64,000 bases of DNA from Enterococcus alcedinis (lineage in GTDB: Bacteria > Bacillota > Bacilli > Lactobacillales > Enterococcaceae). The stretch lies in contig NZ_BMDT01000003.1 of the NCBI RefSeq assembly GCF_014635985.1, forward strand, positions 1 through 64,000, in the 5' to 3' direction. Each line of letters begins with the position of its first letter. The stretch's first letter is position 1. Under the pieces are notes generated by a model. It was given only the letters and a program-made list of their open reading frames with translations. It was not told the origin of the DNA and did not search any database. The position numbers were made by a program, and so were the translations under genes. Shown piece after piece: positions 50,976-58,524 of the stretch.

Positions 50976-51965
50976 ATGTATCAAGCACAAGAAAAACGTT
51001 ACGAAAACATGCAATATCGTTCGGTTGGTAAGTCAGGTCTTAAGCTCCCATTAATTTCTTTAGGTTTATGGCATAATTTTGGCGATGTCGATCCGTTAGA
51101 CAATCAAAGAAAACTCATTTTTAAAGCATTTGATGAAGGGATTACGCATTTTGACTTGGCGAATAACTATGGTCCGCCAGCCGGTTCAGCTGAAAGTAAT
51201 TTTGGACGCATGTTAAAAGAAGATTTAAGCGCTTACCGCGATGAAATGATTATTTCGTCAAAAGCGGGTTATTATATGTGGGAAGGACCTTACGGTGAGT
51301 GGGGGTCCAAGAAAAACTTGATTGCTAGTTGTGATCAAAGTTTAAAACGTTTAGGCCTTGATTATGTCGATATTTTTTATCACCATCGTCCAGATCCGAA
51401 TACACCGTTAGAAGAAACAGCCCATGCGCTTGATTTACTCGTGCGTCAAGGAAAAGCGCTATATGTTGGGATTTCGAATTATTCTGCGGAGCAAACAACA
51501 GCGATGACTAAAATTTTGAAAGAACAAAAAACACCATTTATTATTCATCAACAAAAATATAGTATGTTCGAACGGACGCCGGAAGAAGGTTTGTTTCAAG
51601 TTTTAGAAGAGGAAGGCATTGGTGCGATTACTTTTTCACCTTTAGCTCAAGGTTTATTAACGGATCGTTACTTAAATGGCATTCCGGAAGATTCACGTGC
51701 AGCGCGTTCCGATAGTCCGTTTTTATCAACCGATCGTGTGGAGGAAACGTTAGCGAAGGTGAAAGAACTCAATAAGATTGCTGAAGCAAGAGGACAAACA
51801 TTAGCAGAAATGGCGCTTTCGTGGAATATTCGTCAAGAAGTTGTCAGCAGCGTCTTGATTGGTGCTTCAAGAGTGTCACAATTAGAAGATAATTTAAAAG
51901 CGTTAAACAATCTCGCGTTCTCAGAAGAAGAATTAGCGGAAATTGATGCCTTAACGTTAACGTAA
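50976..51965 (+). CDS. Aldo/keto reductase (YghZ/Gpr-like)
   Basis: 329 residues, TIM barrel. Catalytic Asp and Tyr are in HFDLANNYGPPAGSAE, Lys in ISSKAGYYMWEGPYGEWGSKK and His in DIFYHHRPDPNTP. The NADPH site shows SPLAQGLLTDRYL and VLIGASRVSQLEDN. This set marks the YghZ (L-glyceraldehyde-3-phosphate reductase) subgroup, also found in Gram-positives. SD GAGGTGGAG. It probably detoxifies aldehydes such as methylglyoxal. Confidence 0.92.
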   Translation: MYQAQEKRYENMQYRSVGKSGLKLPLISLGLWHNFGDVDPLDNQRKLIFKAFDEGITHFDLANNYGPPAGSAESNFGRMLKEDLSAYRDEMIISSKAGYYMWEGPYGEWGSKKNLIASCDQSLKRLGLDYVDIFYHHRPDPNTPLEETAHALDLLVRQGKALYVGISNYSAEQTTAMTKILKEQKTPFIIHQQKYSMFERTPEEGLFQVLEEEGIGAITFSPLAQGLLTDRYLNGIPEDSRAARSDSPFLSTDRVEETLAKVKELNKIAEARGQTLAEMALSWNIRQEVVSSVLIGASRVSQLEDNLKALNNLAFSEEELAEIDALTLT

Positions 51966-51982
51966 GAAAGTAGGGATGGCGT

Positions 51983-52468
51983 ATTTTAAGCATCGAAAAA
52001 GTCATGACAAAAGACCAAATGCGAATCGTGGATCAATTAGTGAAAGACATTTGGCCAGAAATCTATACGCCAATTATTGGGACAGAGCAAGTCAATTATA
52101 TGTTAGAAACGTATCAATCACTTGAAAATATCAAAAAAGAAATCGCACAAGGGGATCAATATTTTATTTTAATGGCGGATGATCAGCCCGTTGGTTATAC
52201 GGCTTATCGTGCGTCGTCGGATGAAATCTATTTGAGTAAGCTGTATTTAAGTGAGCGCACTCGTGGTCAAGGCTATGGGAAACAAGTTTTTGCTTGGTAT
52301 GATCAACTAGCTGCCGGCAAGAAAATCCGCCTGAATGTGAATAAATACAATCAGCGCGCGATTGCTGTTTATGAACATCAAGGCTTTCAATGCGTTGAAG
52401 CTTGCCAAAATGATATTGGTCAAGGTTATATTATGGATGATTATGTTTATTTGAAGGATTTAAGTTAG
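51983..52468 (+). CDS. GNAT-family acetyltransferase, probable ATT start
   Basis: About 161 residues if started at ATT 51983, 154 if at ATG 52004. The GNAT core is clear: TAYRASSDEIYLSKLYLSERTRGQGYGKQVF (acetyl-CoA pyrophosphate loop RGQGYGK) and YNQRAIAVYEHQGFQ. The stretch LSIEKV before ATG 52004 is in frame and looks like the first beta strand of the fold. The only SD (AGGGA, 51972-51976) fits ATT 51983 with 6-base spacing and is far from ATG 52004. The substrate is unknown. It follows the aldo/keto reductase gene by a few bases, so it is probably co-transcribed. Confidence 0.82.
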   Translation: MLSIEKVMTKDQMRIVDQLVKDIWPEIYTPIIGTEQVNYMLETYQSLENIKKEIAQGDQYFILMADDQPVGYTAYRASSDEIYLSKLYLSERTRGQGYGKQVFAWYDQLAAGKKIRLNVNKYNQRAIAVYEHQGFQCVEACQNDIGQGYIMDDYVYLKDLS

Positions 52469-52480
52469 GAATCCATCGTT

Positions 52481-52513
52481 AAAGGAGAGGGGAGAAATTC
52501 TTTCTCCTTTTTT
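52481..52513 (+). terminator. Terminator after GNAT gene
   Basis: GGAGAAA (52491-52497) pairs with TTTCTCC (52501-52507) around TTC, with an alternative AAAGGAG/CTCCTTT pairing, then TTTTTT. Confidence 0.78.
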
Positions 52514-52526
52514 GTGACATTTTAGC

Positions 52527-52544
52527 TAATCAAACGTTTGATTA
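52527..52544. promoter_or_regulatory. 18-bp perfect palindrome before the sigma factor gene
   Basis: TAATCAAACGTTTGATTA is perfectly symmetric and lies 20 bases before the TTG start, upstream of the SD. It resembles the operators of TetR-type repressors, though no such regulator gene is intact nearby. Confidence 0.6.
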
Positions 52545-52564
52545 ATGAAGGGAGGGGGAGTAGG

Positions 52565-53047
52565 TTGGAGCAAGAGGCGATAGAAAGACTTTATCAAGCA
52601 TATGGTCAAGGGATGCTGCTTTATGCTTGGAGTTTAACGAAACACAAAAGTGATGCGGAAAATCTTGTCAGCGAGGCGTTTTATCAATTGGCGCTACAAA
52701 AAACGGCACCAAAAGAAATCAAATTTTGGCTGTACCGTGTCATTAAAAATGGATTTCTGGATCAACAACGGCGAAAAAAGCGCTGGAAGTTCACCTTATT
52801 TCATCACGAGGCGAAAAGCCAGACGCAACAAGTAGATGAGTGGTTAATTGAAAAAGAAAGCCACCAAGCGCTCTACCGTAGCATTGAAAAATTGACTCCC
52901 CCTTACAAAGAAGTTCTTGTATTCTTTTATTTTTTAGATTGGTCGATTCAAGAAATTGCTGACTATCTAGCCTTATCAAATGGACAAACAAGAACGATTT
53001 TGTACCGTGGACGCAAGAAATTAAAGGAGGATTTAGGCGATGACTGA
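52565..53047 (+). CDS. ECF-type RNA polymerase sigma factor
   Basis: About 160 residues: region 2 (YQAYGQGMLLYAWSLTKHKSDAENLVSEAFYQL, FWLYRVIKNGFLDQQRRKKR) and region 4 (LTPPYKEVLVFFYFLDWSIQEIADYLALSNGQTRTILYRGRKKL), typical of short group IV sigma factors. TTG 52565 has GGGAGGGGG about 7 bases upstream. The gene overlaps the anti-sigma gene by 8 bases. It should direct transcription of a small stress regulon, probably including its own operon; no matching promoter motif could be deduced from this window. Confidence 0.9.
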   Translation: MEQEAIERLYQAYGQGMLLYAWSLTKHKSDAENLVSEAFYQLALQKTAPKEIKFWLYRVIKNGFLDQQRRKKRWKFTLFHHEAKSQTQQVDEWLIEKESHQALYRSIEKLTPPYKEVLVFFYFLDWSIQEIADYLALSNGQTRTILYRGRKKLKEDLGDD

Positions 53048-54239
53048 TTGGCAAGCATTAATCAAACGAGTGAAAAATAAACAAGCAACCCCAGAAGAGC
53101 AAGCACTCTTTGAAGAAAAACGTGCGGAGTATCAAGCATTTCAAGATTACTTATTAGAAGATGAATGGGAAAGAATAGTAGAAAAACCAGCGATGGATTT
53201 ACCAGAAGAGTCTTTTCAAAAAATGAAACGGGCGACAAATCGTCGGATTGTTATCAAAATTCTTTTAGTACTGTTGTGTCTAGTGGGTATTTTGGGTATC
53301 GGAAATTATATAGGTAAGAAGGTAATGGATCGCTTCTATTATAATCCCACGGTGACTAGTTTGGAGAGTGAACTTTCCGATTTAGCCATCTATGATTTGC
53401 TGTATACGGAACTGACCAGACCGGAAATCGAATGGAATTATAGCCAAACGACACCTTTATCGGGTGGTAACTATCAAATTCAAAATTATTATCAAGAAAA
53501 ATATGCACTGAATCAAACGCCAAGTTTACAAGTCACCTATCAAATAAAAAAAGGAAAAGTGACTTATCCTAACAATTATGAAAATCCTTTATTGGATGTC
53601 GAGCATTATCCGATGTTTTTATATAGTGATCGGCAAGAGAACGCTCAGATGATTGAAACAACCAAAGCAACAACGTTAAATAAAGTCAAACAACTCCCTA
53701 AAAGTGGCAGTGTTTTTGGTTTTTTTACCTTTAAAGAAGCCTTAACAACACAAGAAATGCTTGAATTTTTTGGAAAATTTGGTGGAGTGAATATTCGTGG
53801 GCTGTCCGTAGAAAATCAAACACTAGAAGATAGTCAAAACAATGGTGATTTACATGGGTTAGGAATGGATTTGATGCATGGTATTTCTGCTCAACATGGA
53901 AATAAAGCTCTTATGGAAATGAATAAAGAGTACCCTGAGCTTTTCCCATTTGCATATTTATATAGTCGACCTGGATTTACGGCGGAAACTTACGAACAAC
54001 ATTATTTATCCTTGTTACGTTATTTGATCGATCATCAAGAGCTGTTGTCGTACATACCTGACGCATCAGTGACAATGGATGAATTGAAACAAGCGCTGGC
54101 TTATGTTGAAAAAAATGGCGTGAAAATTAACGGTATTTATTTTTCTGGCAGTGTCGATGACTTTTTATATTATGCTCAAAAAGAAGAAGTCTTAATAATG
54201 GACGTTTTTGAAGCGAGCTTGTATCGTCAAGGTGAATAA
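53040..54239 (+). CDS. Membrane anti-sigma factor
   Basis: 399 residues. A cytoplasmic N-terminal part of about 70 residues should bind the sigma factor; one membrane segment (about 76-98) and a long extracytoplasmic domain follow. The order and the FYYNP stretch after the membrane segment fit the Sigma_reg_N/Sigma_reg_C families found behind ECF sigma genes in Firmicutes. The start lies 8 bases inside the sigma gene, which is the normal sign of coupled translation. The inducing signal is unknown; envelope stress is typical. Confidence 0.85.
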   Translation: MTDWQALIKRVKNKQATPEEQALFEEKRAEYQAFQDYLLEDEWERIVEKPAMDLPEESFQKMKRATNRRIVIKILLVLLCLVGILGIGNYIGKKVMDRFYYNPTVTSLESELSDLAIYDLLYTELTRPEIEWNYSQTTPLSGGNYQIQNYYQEKYALNQTPSLQVTYQIKKGKVTYPNNYENPLLDVEHYPMFLYSDRQENAQMIETTKATTLNKVKQLPKSGSVFGFFTFKEALTTQEMLEFFGKFGGVNIRGLSVENQTLEDSQNNGDLHGLGMDLMHGISAQHGNKALMEMNKEYPELFPFAYLYSRPGFTAETYEQHYLSLLRYLIDHQELLSYIPDASVTMDELKQALAYVEKNGVKINGIYFSGSVDDFLYYAQKEEVLIMDVFEASLYRQGE

Positions 54240-54315
54240 TTGTTCGTTTGAATCTTACGAATGAATCCTGATTTTTCAATCAAAAATCGTTGCCTTTTCT
54301 TTCAAAATTGAGTAT

Positions 54316-54327
54316 GCTTTGCAAAGC
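54316..54327. promoter_or_regulatory. Short palindrome upstream of PotD gene
   Basis: GCTTTGCAAAGC is symmetric over 12 bp and lies 30 bases before the PotD start. The 117-base gap shows no clear promoter, and no obvious terminator follows the anti-sigma gene, so transcription may continue from there. Confidence 0.35.
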
Positions 54328-54356
54328 AATTTATTTTGAAAGTAGGGATCGAAGAA

Positions 54357-55445
54357 GTGAAGCGTTTATTGGTATTTGTGATCGGAATTTTACTCCTTTT
54401 AGCGGTGTTGTTTAGTGGACGAACATGGTTAAATCAAACGGAGAATAACAATAGTGAAGCGGTTGGTGGAACGAAAGAACAGGTGACGATTTTTAACTGG
54501 GGCGAGTATGTCGATCCTGATTTAATTCAGAAATTTGAAGAAGAAACTGGCTACAAAGTGATTTATAGTACGTTTGATTCCAATGAAGGAATGGAGACCA
54601 AAATTAAGCAAGGCGGAACGGCGTATGATTTGGTTTTTCCGAGTGAATCGATTATTCCTAAAATGCTCGAAAACGGCTTATTACTTCCTTTAGACCACGA
54701 TAAAATCGAGGGAATGGATCAGCTATCAAGCTTTTTAATGAATCAAAATTTTGATCAAGGGAATCAATACTCGTTGCCTTATTTCTGGGGGACGTTAGGC
54801 TTGATGGTCAATACGGAAGAAATCCCGGTTGATCAAATTAAAAGTTGGGATGATTTATGGAATCCGGCTTTTAAAAATCAAATTTTAGCGATGGATGGTT
54901 CACGTGAGACGATGGGGATGAGCATGCAGTCGCTTGGTATTTCCTTAAATGAGAAAAACCGTGAGACTTTAGCGCCTGCGATGAAAAAATTAGAAGCCAT
55001 TCGTCCGAATATTAAAGCGGTTTTGACCGATGAAATTAAAACGTTGATGATTCAAGGGGATGCGCCGATTGGTTTAGCCTATTCAGGTGATGCGGCTTTT
55101 GTGATGGCTGAAAATCCAGCGATTGCCTATGTTGTGCCAGAAGATGGCGGTGTGATTTGGACCGATAATTTTGCCATTCCGAAAACGGTCAAGAACCTTG
55201 ATGGCGCCTATGCCTTCATTAACTTTATGTTACGAAAAGAAAATGCCAAACAAAATGCAGAATACGTCGGCTATGCGACACCGCATGAAGGCGCGAAGGC
55301 ATTGTTACCGAAAGAATTAACGGAAGATCCAACCTTCTATCCAGAACCAGAAGCATTGGAGCAAATGGAGCATTATGAGTACCTTGGGCAAGAAACGGTT
55401 GAGCTATATAACGACCTATTTTTAGAATGGAAGATGGGGTTATAG
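54357..55445 (+). CDS. PotD-type polyamine-binding protein
   Basis: 362 residues. An N-terminal hydrophobic anchor (about 3-24) has no lipobox cysteine, as in streptococcal PotD. The binding domain shows TIFNWGEYVDPDLIQKFEEETG, DLVFPSESI, PYFWGTLGLMVN, GDAAFVMAENP and NFAIPKTVKN, the PotD/PotF pattern. GTG 54357 gives MKRLL-type N-terminus and has GTAGGGA upstream; the frame opens 7 codons earlier. No PotABC genes are here; instead an amidohydrolase follows at once. Spermidine or putrescine is likely, but the partner raises the question of another amine ligand. Confidence 0.85.
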   Translation: MKRLLVFVIGILLLLAVLFSGRTWLNQTENNNSEAVGGTKEQVTIFNWGEYVDPDLIQKFEEETGYKVIYSTFDSNEGMETKIKQGGTAYDLVFPSESIIPKMLENGLLLPLDHDKIEGMDQLSSFLMNQNFDQGNQYSLPYFWGTLGLMVNTEEIPVDQIKSWDDLWNPAFKNQILAMDGSRETMGMSMQSLGISLNEKNRETLAPAMKKLEAIRPNIKAVLTDEIKTLMIQGDAPIGLAYSGDAAFVMAENPAIAYVVPEDGGVIWTDNFAIPKTVKNLDGAYAFINFMLRKENAKQNAEYVGYATPHEGAKALLPKELTEDPTFYPEPEALEQMEHYEYLGQETVELYNDLFLEWKMGL

Positions 55446-57029
55446 GTGATGATTTTACGATCGAATGCAATCTTTGATACGCAAACAAAAACAACCTTTG
55501 CCGGTTATATTCAAATTCAAGACGAAGAAATTATCGCAGTCGGTCCTTTAAATGAGTGCCCATCGGACGCAGAAGTCATTGATTGTGGCGATCAAATGAT
55601 TATTCCGAGTTTTATTGATTGTCACGTGCATTTCTTTTTATCGGCTTTAATGCATGCCGGAAAATTAACAGCATTACAAGGAAGCAGTGAAGCAGCCTTT
55701 GCTCAACAAGTACCTGATTTACCGACGATTCATGGTTGGAAAATCGGTATTGGTTGGTTTGGTAGTGATTTTGGTCAAAATGTTTACCCAACAAAGGAAT
55801 CGTTGGACAAATATTGTGCCGATGTGCCGGTATTATTAATTGCTGGCGATGCCCATAGTATTTGGTTAAACACCAAAGGCATGCAGCAATTAGGCATGAC
55901 GGTACAAAATATTCCTCAAGGGATGAGTGGTGAAGCGTTGATCAGTCAAGGCGAATTGACGGGTTGTTTTTTAGAAGCGGTGGCAATTCATTATTTAGCA
56001 CATGTTTTAACGGTCTTTCAAAAAGAAACGCCGGAAATTTATTTAGCCTACATGCAACAACTCAATCAAATGGGCGTGACAACAATCGGCGATGTGGCGT
56101 TAACAGGTGAGAGTTGGGATGATTTAATTTATCCAGAAAACTATCAAGCGATTGAAGACGAAGCGACAGTACGTGCGGTTTTTTATCCAGCAATGCGCGA
56201 GGAGCTTAGTAACTTACAAAAAATTGCAGCGACTTACCAATCAGCGAAAGTGCAAATGGGTGGCGTTAAGCAATTTTTCGATGGCGTAACGAGTACCCAT
56301 ACGGCCTTTTTAAAAGACGTCTATGAAACGCCTTATTATCAAGGGGATGTTGGGGGACCGTTGATTCCTGTTGAACAAATGCGTCAGTTTATTTTGATGG
56401 CGAATCAACAAGGATGGCCGATGCGTATCCATACCATCGGTGACGAGGCCATTCACCAAGCTTTACTATATTTTAAAGAAAGTCAGCGTGAATTTCCTTT
56501 AGAATCAGGCAAGTTTAATACATTGGAACATTTAGAAGTCATGGACCCAATCGATTTAGCTGAAGTCGGGCAAGAGCAACTCGTCATTTCTGTGCAACCG
56601 AGCCATTTATTAGTCGGATATGAGACATTAGATGAAGAAGTCGGTACAAAGCGAGCAGCGAAGATGTTTCCTTTCCAATCATTCTTAAATCATGGAGCAA
56701 CCTTAGCTTTTGGGACAGATAGTCCAGTGGTCGTCGGTGTAACGCCACTTGAGTCGATTTATTATGCTGTCGCAAGACGTGAAAAATCAGGTGTACCAGT
56801 CGAACGTTTAATGCCAGCCGAAGTATTGTCGATTGCAGAATCCTTATACGCCCAAACAAAAGGTGCGGCACAAGCGTTGAGTCGACAAGATATTGGGGAG
56901 ATTCGAGTGGGAATGAAAGCTGACCTTTGCCTATTATCACGCAATCTTTTAACGTGTTCAGAAGAAGAAATTTTAACAACGAATGTTAATGCCACGATGA
57001 TGAATGGGCAGTTCGTCTATCAGAGATAA
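55446..57029 (+). CDS. Metal-dependent amidohydrolase (YtcJ-like)
   Basis: 527 residues. Metal ligands are visible in FIDCHVHFFL (HxH), IHTIGDEAIHQAL (His), EHLE (His) and GTDSPV (Asp); the small beta domain at both ends is typical. This matches the YtcJ/AepA-like amidohydrolase_3 family, whose substrates are mostly unknown. GTG 55446 and ATG 55449 are adjacent starts directly after the PotD stop codon (0-1 base gap), so the two products probably act on the same imported compound. Confidence 0.85.
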   Translation: MMILRSNAIFDTQTKTTFAGYIQIQDEEIIAVGPLNECPSDAEVIDCGDQMIIPSFIDCHVHFFLSALMHAGKLTALQGSSEAAFAQQVPDLPTIHGWKIGIGWFGSDFGQNVYPTKESLDKYCADVPVLLIAGDAHSIWLNTKGMQQLGMTVQNIPQGMSGEALISQGELTGCFLEAVAIHYLAHVLTVFQKETPEIYLAYMQQLNQMGVTTIGDVALTGESWDDLIYPENYQAIEDEATVRAVFYPAMREELSNLQKIAATYQSAKVQMGGVKQFFDGVTSTHTAFLKDVYETPYYQGDVGGPLIPVEQMRQFILMANQQGWPMRIHTIGDEAIHQALLYFKESQREFPLESGKFNTLEHLEVMDPIDLAEVGQEQLVISVQPSHLLVGYETLDEEVGTKRAAKMFPFQSFLNHGATLAFGTDSPVVVGVTPLESIYYAVARREKSGVPVERLMPAEVLSIAESLYAQTKGAAQALSRQDIGEIRVGMKADLCLLSRNLLTCSEEEILTTNVNATMMNGQFVYQR

Positions 57030-57113
57030 AAGCAGAAATTTCAGTTCGTTTGGAACTGTGTGAAAGTGATTTAGAATTCTTGGATTTTGAACTTCGATAG
57101 AAAAATAAATAAG

Positions 57114-57155
57114 CCGCGACACTCAACTTTTTGTTGTTTGTGTCGCGGTTTATTT
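57114..57155. terminator. Bidirectional terminator
   Basis: CCGCGACAC (57114-57122) pairs with GTGTCGCGG (57140-57148), followed by TTTATTTTT; between converging genes. Confidence 0.85.
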
Positions 57156-57815
57156 TTGATTAATAATGATTTGTAATAAGGGGGTTAACTCTTTGAAACC
57201 TTGTAAGATAAAGGCTTTCTCATCGCCTAGATCATTCGTTGTATAACGAATTTTTCCAAGTTGAAAGCTTTTTTCGTATGCTTGTGCTTGTAATGCTGCT
57301 TGCTTTTCGGCATCAACTAAATAGTCGTGCAGCAATAAGTGATCCACTAATTCATGCTCTTGTTGTGGCCAAATATAGTAATCGTGAAGGTCGATCGCTT
57401 CGCTCCAACTCGGTAAATGAGCGAGCATTGCGTTGTATGTTTCGATGTCCCCTGATCGCTGTTCACTCCGATAATGTTGATACATTAAGTAAATTTGCAG
57501 TTGCTTACGGTTAAATAAGACAGCTAAGCAAGCATTGCTATTGGGTGCGTCGCTTAAACGATAAGCCGCCCAAAAGTGATTTCGTAAGTTCCAACCATTC
57601 GTCCAACTCTCAATCTTCGGTTTTTCAAAAGAATCGACCACGGAAAGGGAAGCGAAAACGTCTAACTGTAACGCTTTCCAAGCTTGCCAAGTTTCTTTGT
57701 AGGCCAGTTTAATTTGTTCTACTTCAGTCGGATTATGTGTTTCTTTGATTTTTTTAAAGGTAAAATGCTCACGTTCAAAGATTTGATGGGCATTTTTGGG
57801 TAAGCGTTGCGTCAT
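57150..57815 (-). CDS. Conserved protein, possibly HI_0552 family
   Basis: 221 residues, no signal peptide or membrane segment, rich in Trp, Tyr and Gln (WKALQLD, NLRNHFWAAYRLS, YMLYQHYRSEQRSGD, YYIWPQQEHELVDHLL). The overall look recalls the HI_0552 family of Firmicutes, whose function is not known; this is a weak recognition. ATG 57815 follows AAAAGGAG. It is the second minus-strand gene after the cupin protein. Confidence 0.6.
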   Translation of the reverse strand: MTQRLPKNAHQIFEREHFTFKKIKETHNPTEVEQIKLAYKETWQAWKALQLDVFASLSVVDSFEKPKIESWTNGWNLRNHFWAAYRLSDAPNSNACLAVLFNRKQLQIYLMYQHYRSEQRSGDIETYNAMLAHLPSWSEAIDLHDYYIWPQQEHELVDHLLLHDYLVDAEKQAALQAQAYEKSFQLGKIRYTTNDLGDEKAFILQGFKELTPLLQIIINQK

Positions 57816-57847
57816 AACGACTCCTTTTAGCGATAGATTCAAACCGA

Positions 57848-58327
57848 TTAGGCAATTTTCATTGGTGTTCGAACATTTCCGAATGAAAGTTGCTGTAAGA
57901 AGGAATACACGTCTTTTGAAGTCGTTAATGAGTTAATTTGATGCGATTCATACTTCTCAAGTGTTTCTTCAATCCATTGCGTATAAGAAAATTTCGTTGT
58001 ATTTTCACCTAAAACCCACTGATCAGTACCAAGGATTTTTGGGATTCGTTCTTGAATTGTTCCATTAAACGTTGCAAAACAAGTGTGCCATGAATCAATT
58101 GATTTATACGAATGAGGCATATGTGGTGGAATTAAGATTCCTTGCCCTTCAGATAATGTAATGGTTTGTCCTTCAATCAAAATTTCGCCTTCTCCTGAGG
58201 TGGTTTGTACCCAATGATAAAGTGGGTACCCATTTGGGCGCTCGATGGTTTTTTGAATCCAATCATTGCCGATGCTCTCAAGGGAGAGTGGCAATGCGGA
58301 TGAAATAATTTGACAATAACTTGGCAT
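57848..58327 (-). CDS. AraC-type sensor (cupin) domain without DNA-binding part
   Basis: 159 residues. The protein looks like the N-terminal half of an AraC regulator: GYPLYHWVQTTSGEGEILIEG and the cupin turn LSEGQGILIPPHMPHSYKS, then helices EETLEKYESH and FLQQL, where the two helix-turn-helix motifs should begin but the chain stops. No DNA-binding part is found in any frame before the next gene. ATG 58327 is preceded by AAAGGAG. It may be a truncated gene or a stand-alone ligand-binding protein. Opposite it lies a tetR remnant. Confidence 0.65.
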   Translation of the reverse strand: MPSYCQIISSALPLSLESIGNDWIQKTIERPNGYPLYHWVQTTSGEGEILIEGQTITLSEGQGILIPPHMPHSYKSIDSWHTCFATFNGTIQERIPKILGTDQWVLGENTTKFSYTQWIEETLEKYESHQINSLTTSKDVYSFLQQLSFGNVRTPMKIA

Positions 58328-58368
58328 AACAAACAATCTCCTTTGCTCGAATAATTTATTTTACTTTC

Positions 58369-58379
58369 TGATAGTATCA
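58369..58379. promoter_or_regulatory. Candidate operator between cupin gene and tetR remnant
   Basis: TGATAGTATCA is an 11-bp palindrome (flanked by CTTT/AAAG-like bases) in the 77-base gap between the divergent starts. This is the usual place for a TetR operator. Confidence 0.45.
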
Positions 58380-58404
58380 AAGATTGAAAGGGGTTTCAAT
58401 AATT

Positions 58405-58467
58405 ATGAGCGAAAAAGACAAAATTCAAAGAATCTTTGTGAAAAGTGCCCAAATGATTTTAGAATAA
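58405..58467 (+). pseudogene. TetR-family regulator remnant (first 20 codons)
   Basis: ATG 58405 follows GAAAGGGG and reads 20 residues, MSEKDKIQRIFVKSAQMILE, then TAA. This is exactly the way TetR regulators begin (first helix before the helix-turn-helix), but the rest is gone and a terminator follows 17 bases later. An internal deletion is the simplest explanation. A real 20-residue peptide is possible but less likely. Confidence 0.6.
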
Positions 58468-58484
58468 GCACAACAATGCACAAC

Positions 58485-58520
58485 AAAAAAGAACTGTTTT
58501 ATGTAACAGCTCTTTTTTAA
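58485..58520. terminator. Terminator, also for the Gfo/Idh operon
   Basis: AAAAAAGA.CTGTT (58485-58498) pairs with AACAG.TCTTTTTT (58505-58518); it serves the converging Gfo/Idh genes as well. Confidence 0.82.
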
Positions 58521-58524
58521 TGTA

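Noticed and set aside
55623-55628. CACGTG as a possible second parS
   Set aside because: Flanks (TTGT/CATT) do not match the 16-bp consensus and it lies inside the amidohydrolase gene; the CACGTG at 60423 fails for the same reasons.
57029-57110. Short plus-strand peptide after the amidohydrolase gene
   Set aside because: No start codon with SD and directly before a bidirectional terminator; most likely untranslated trailer.
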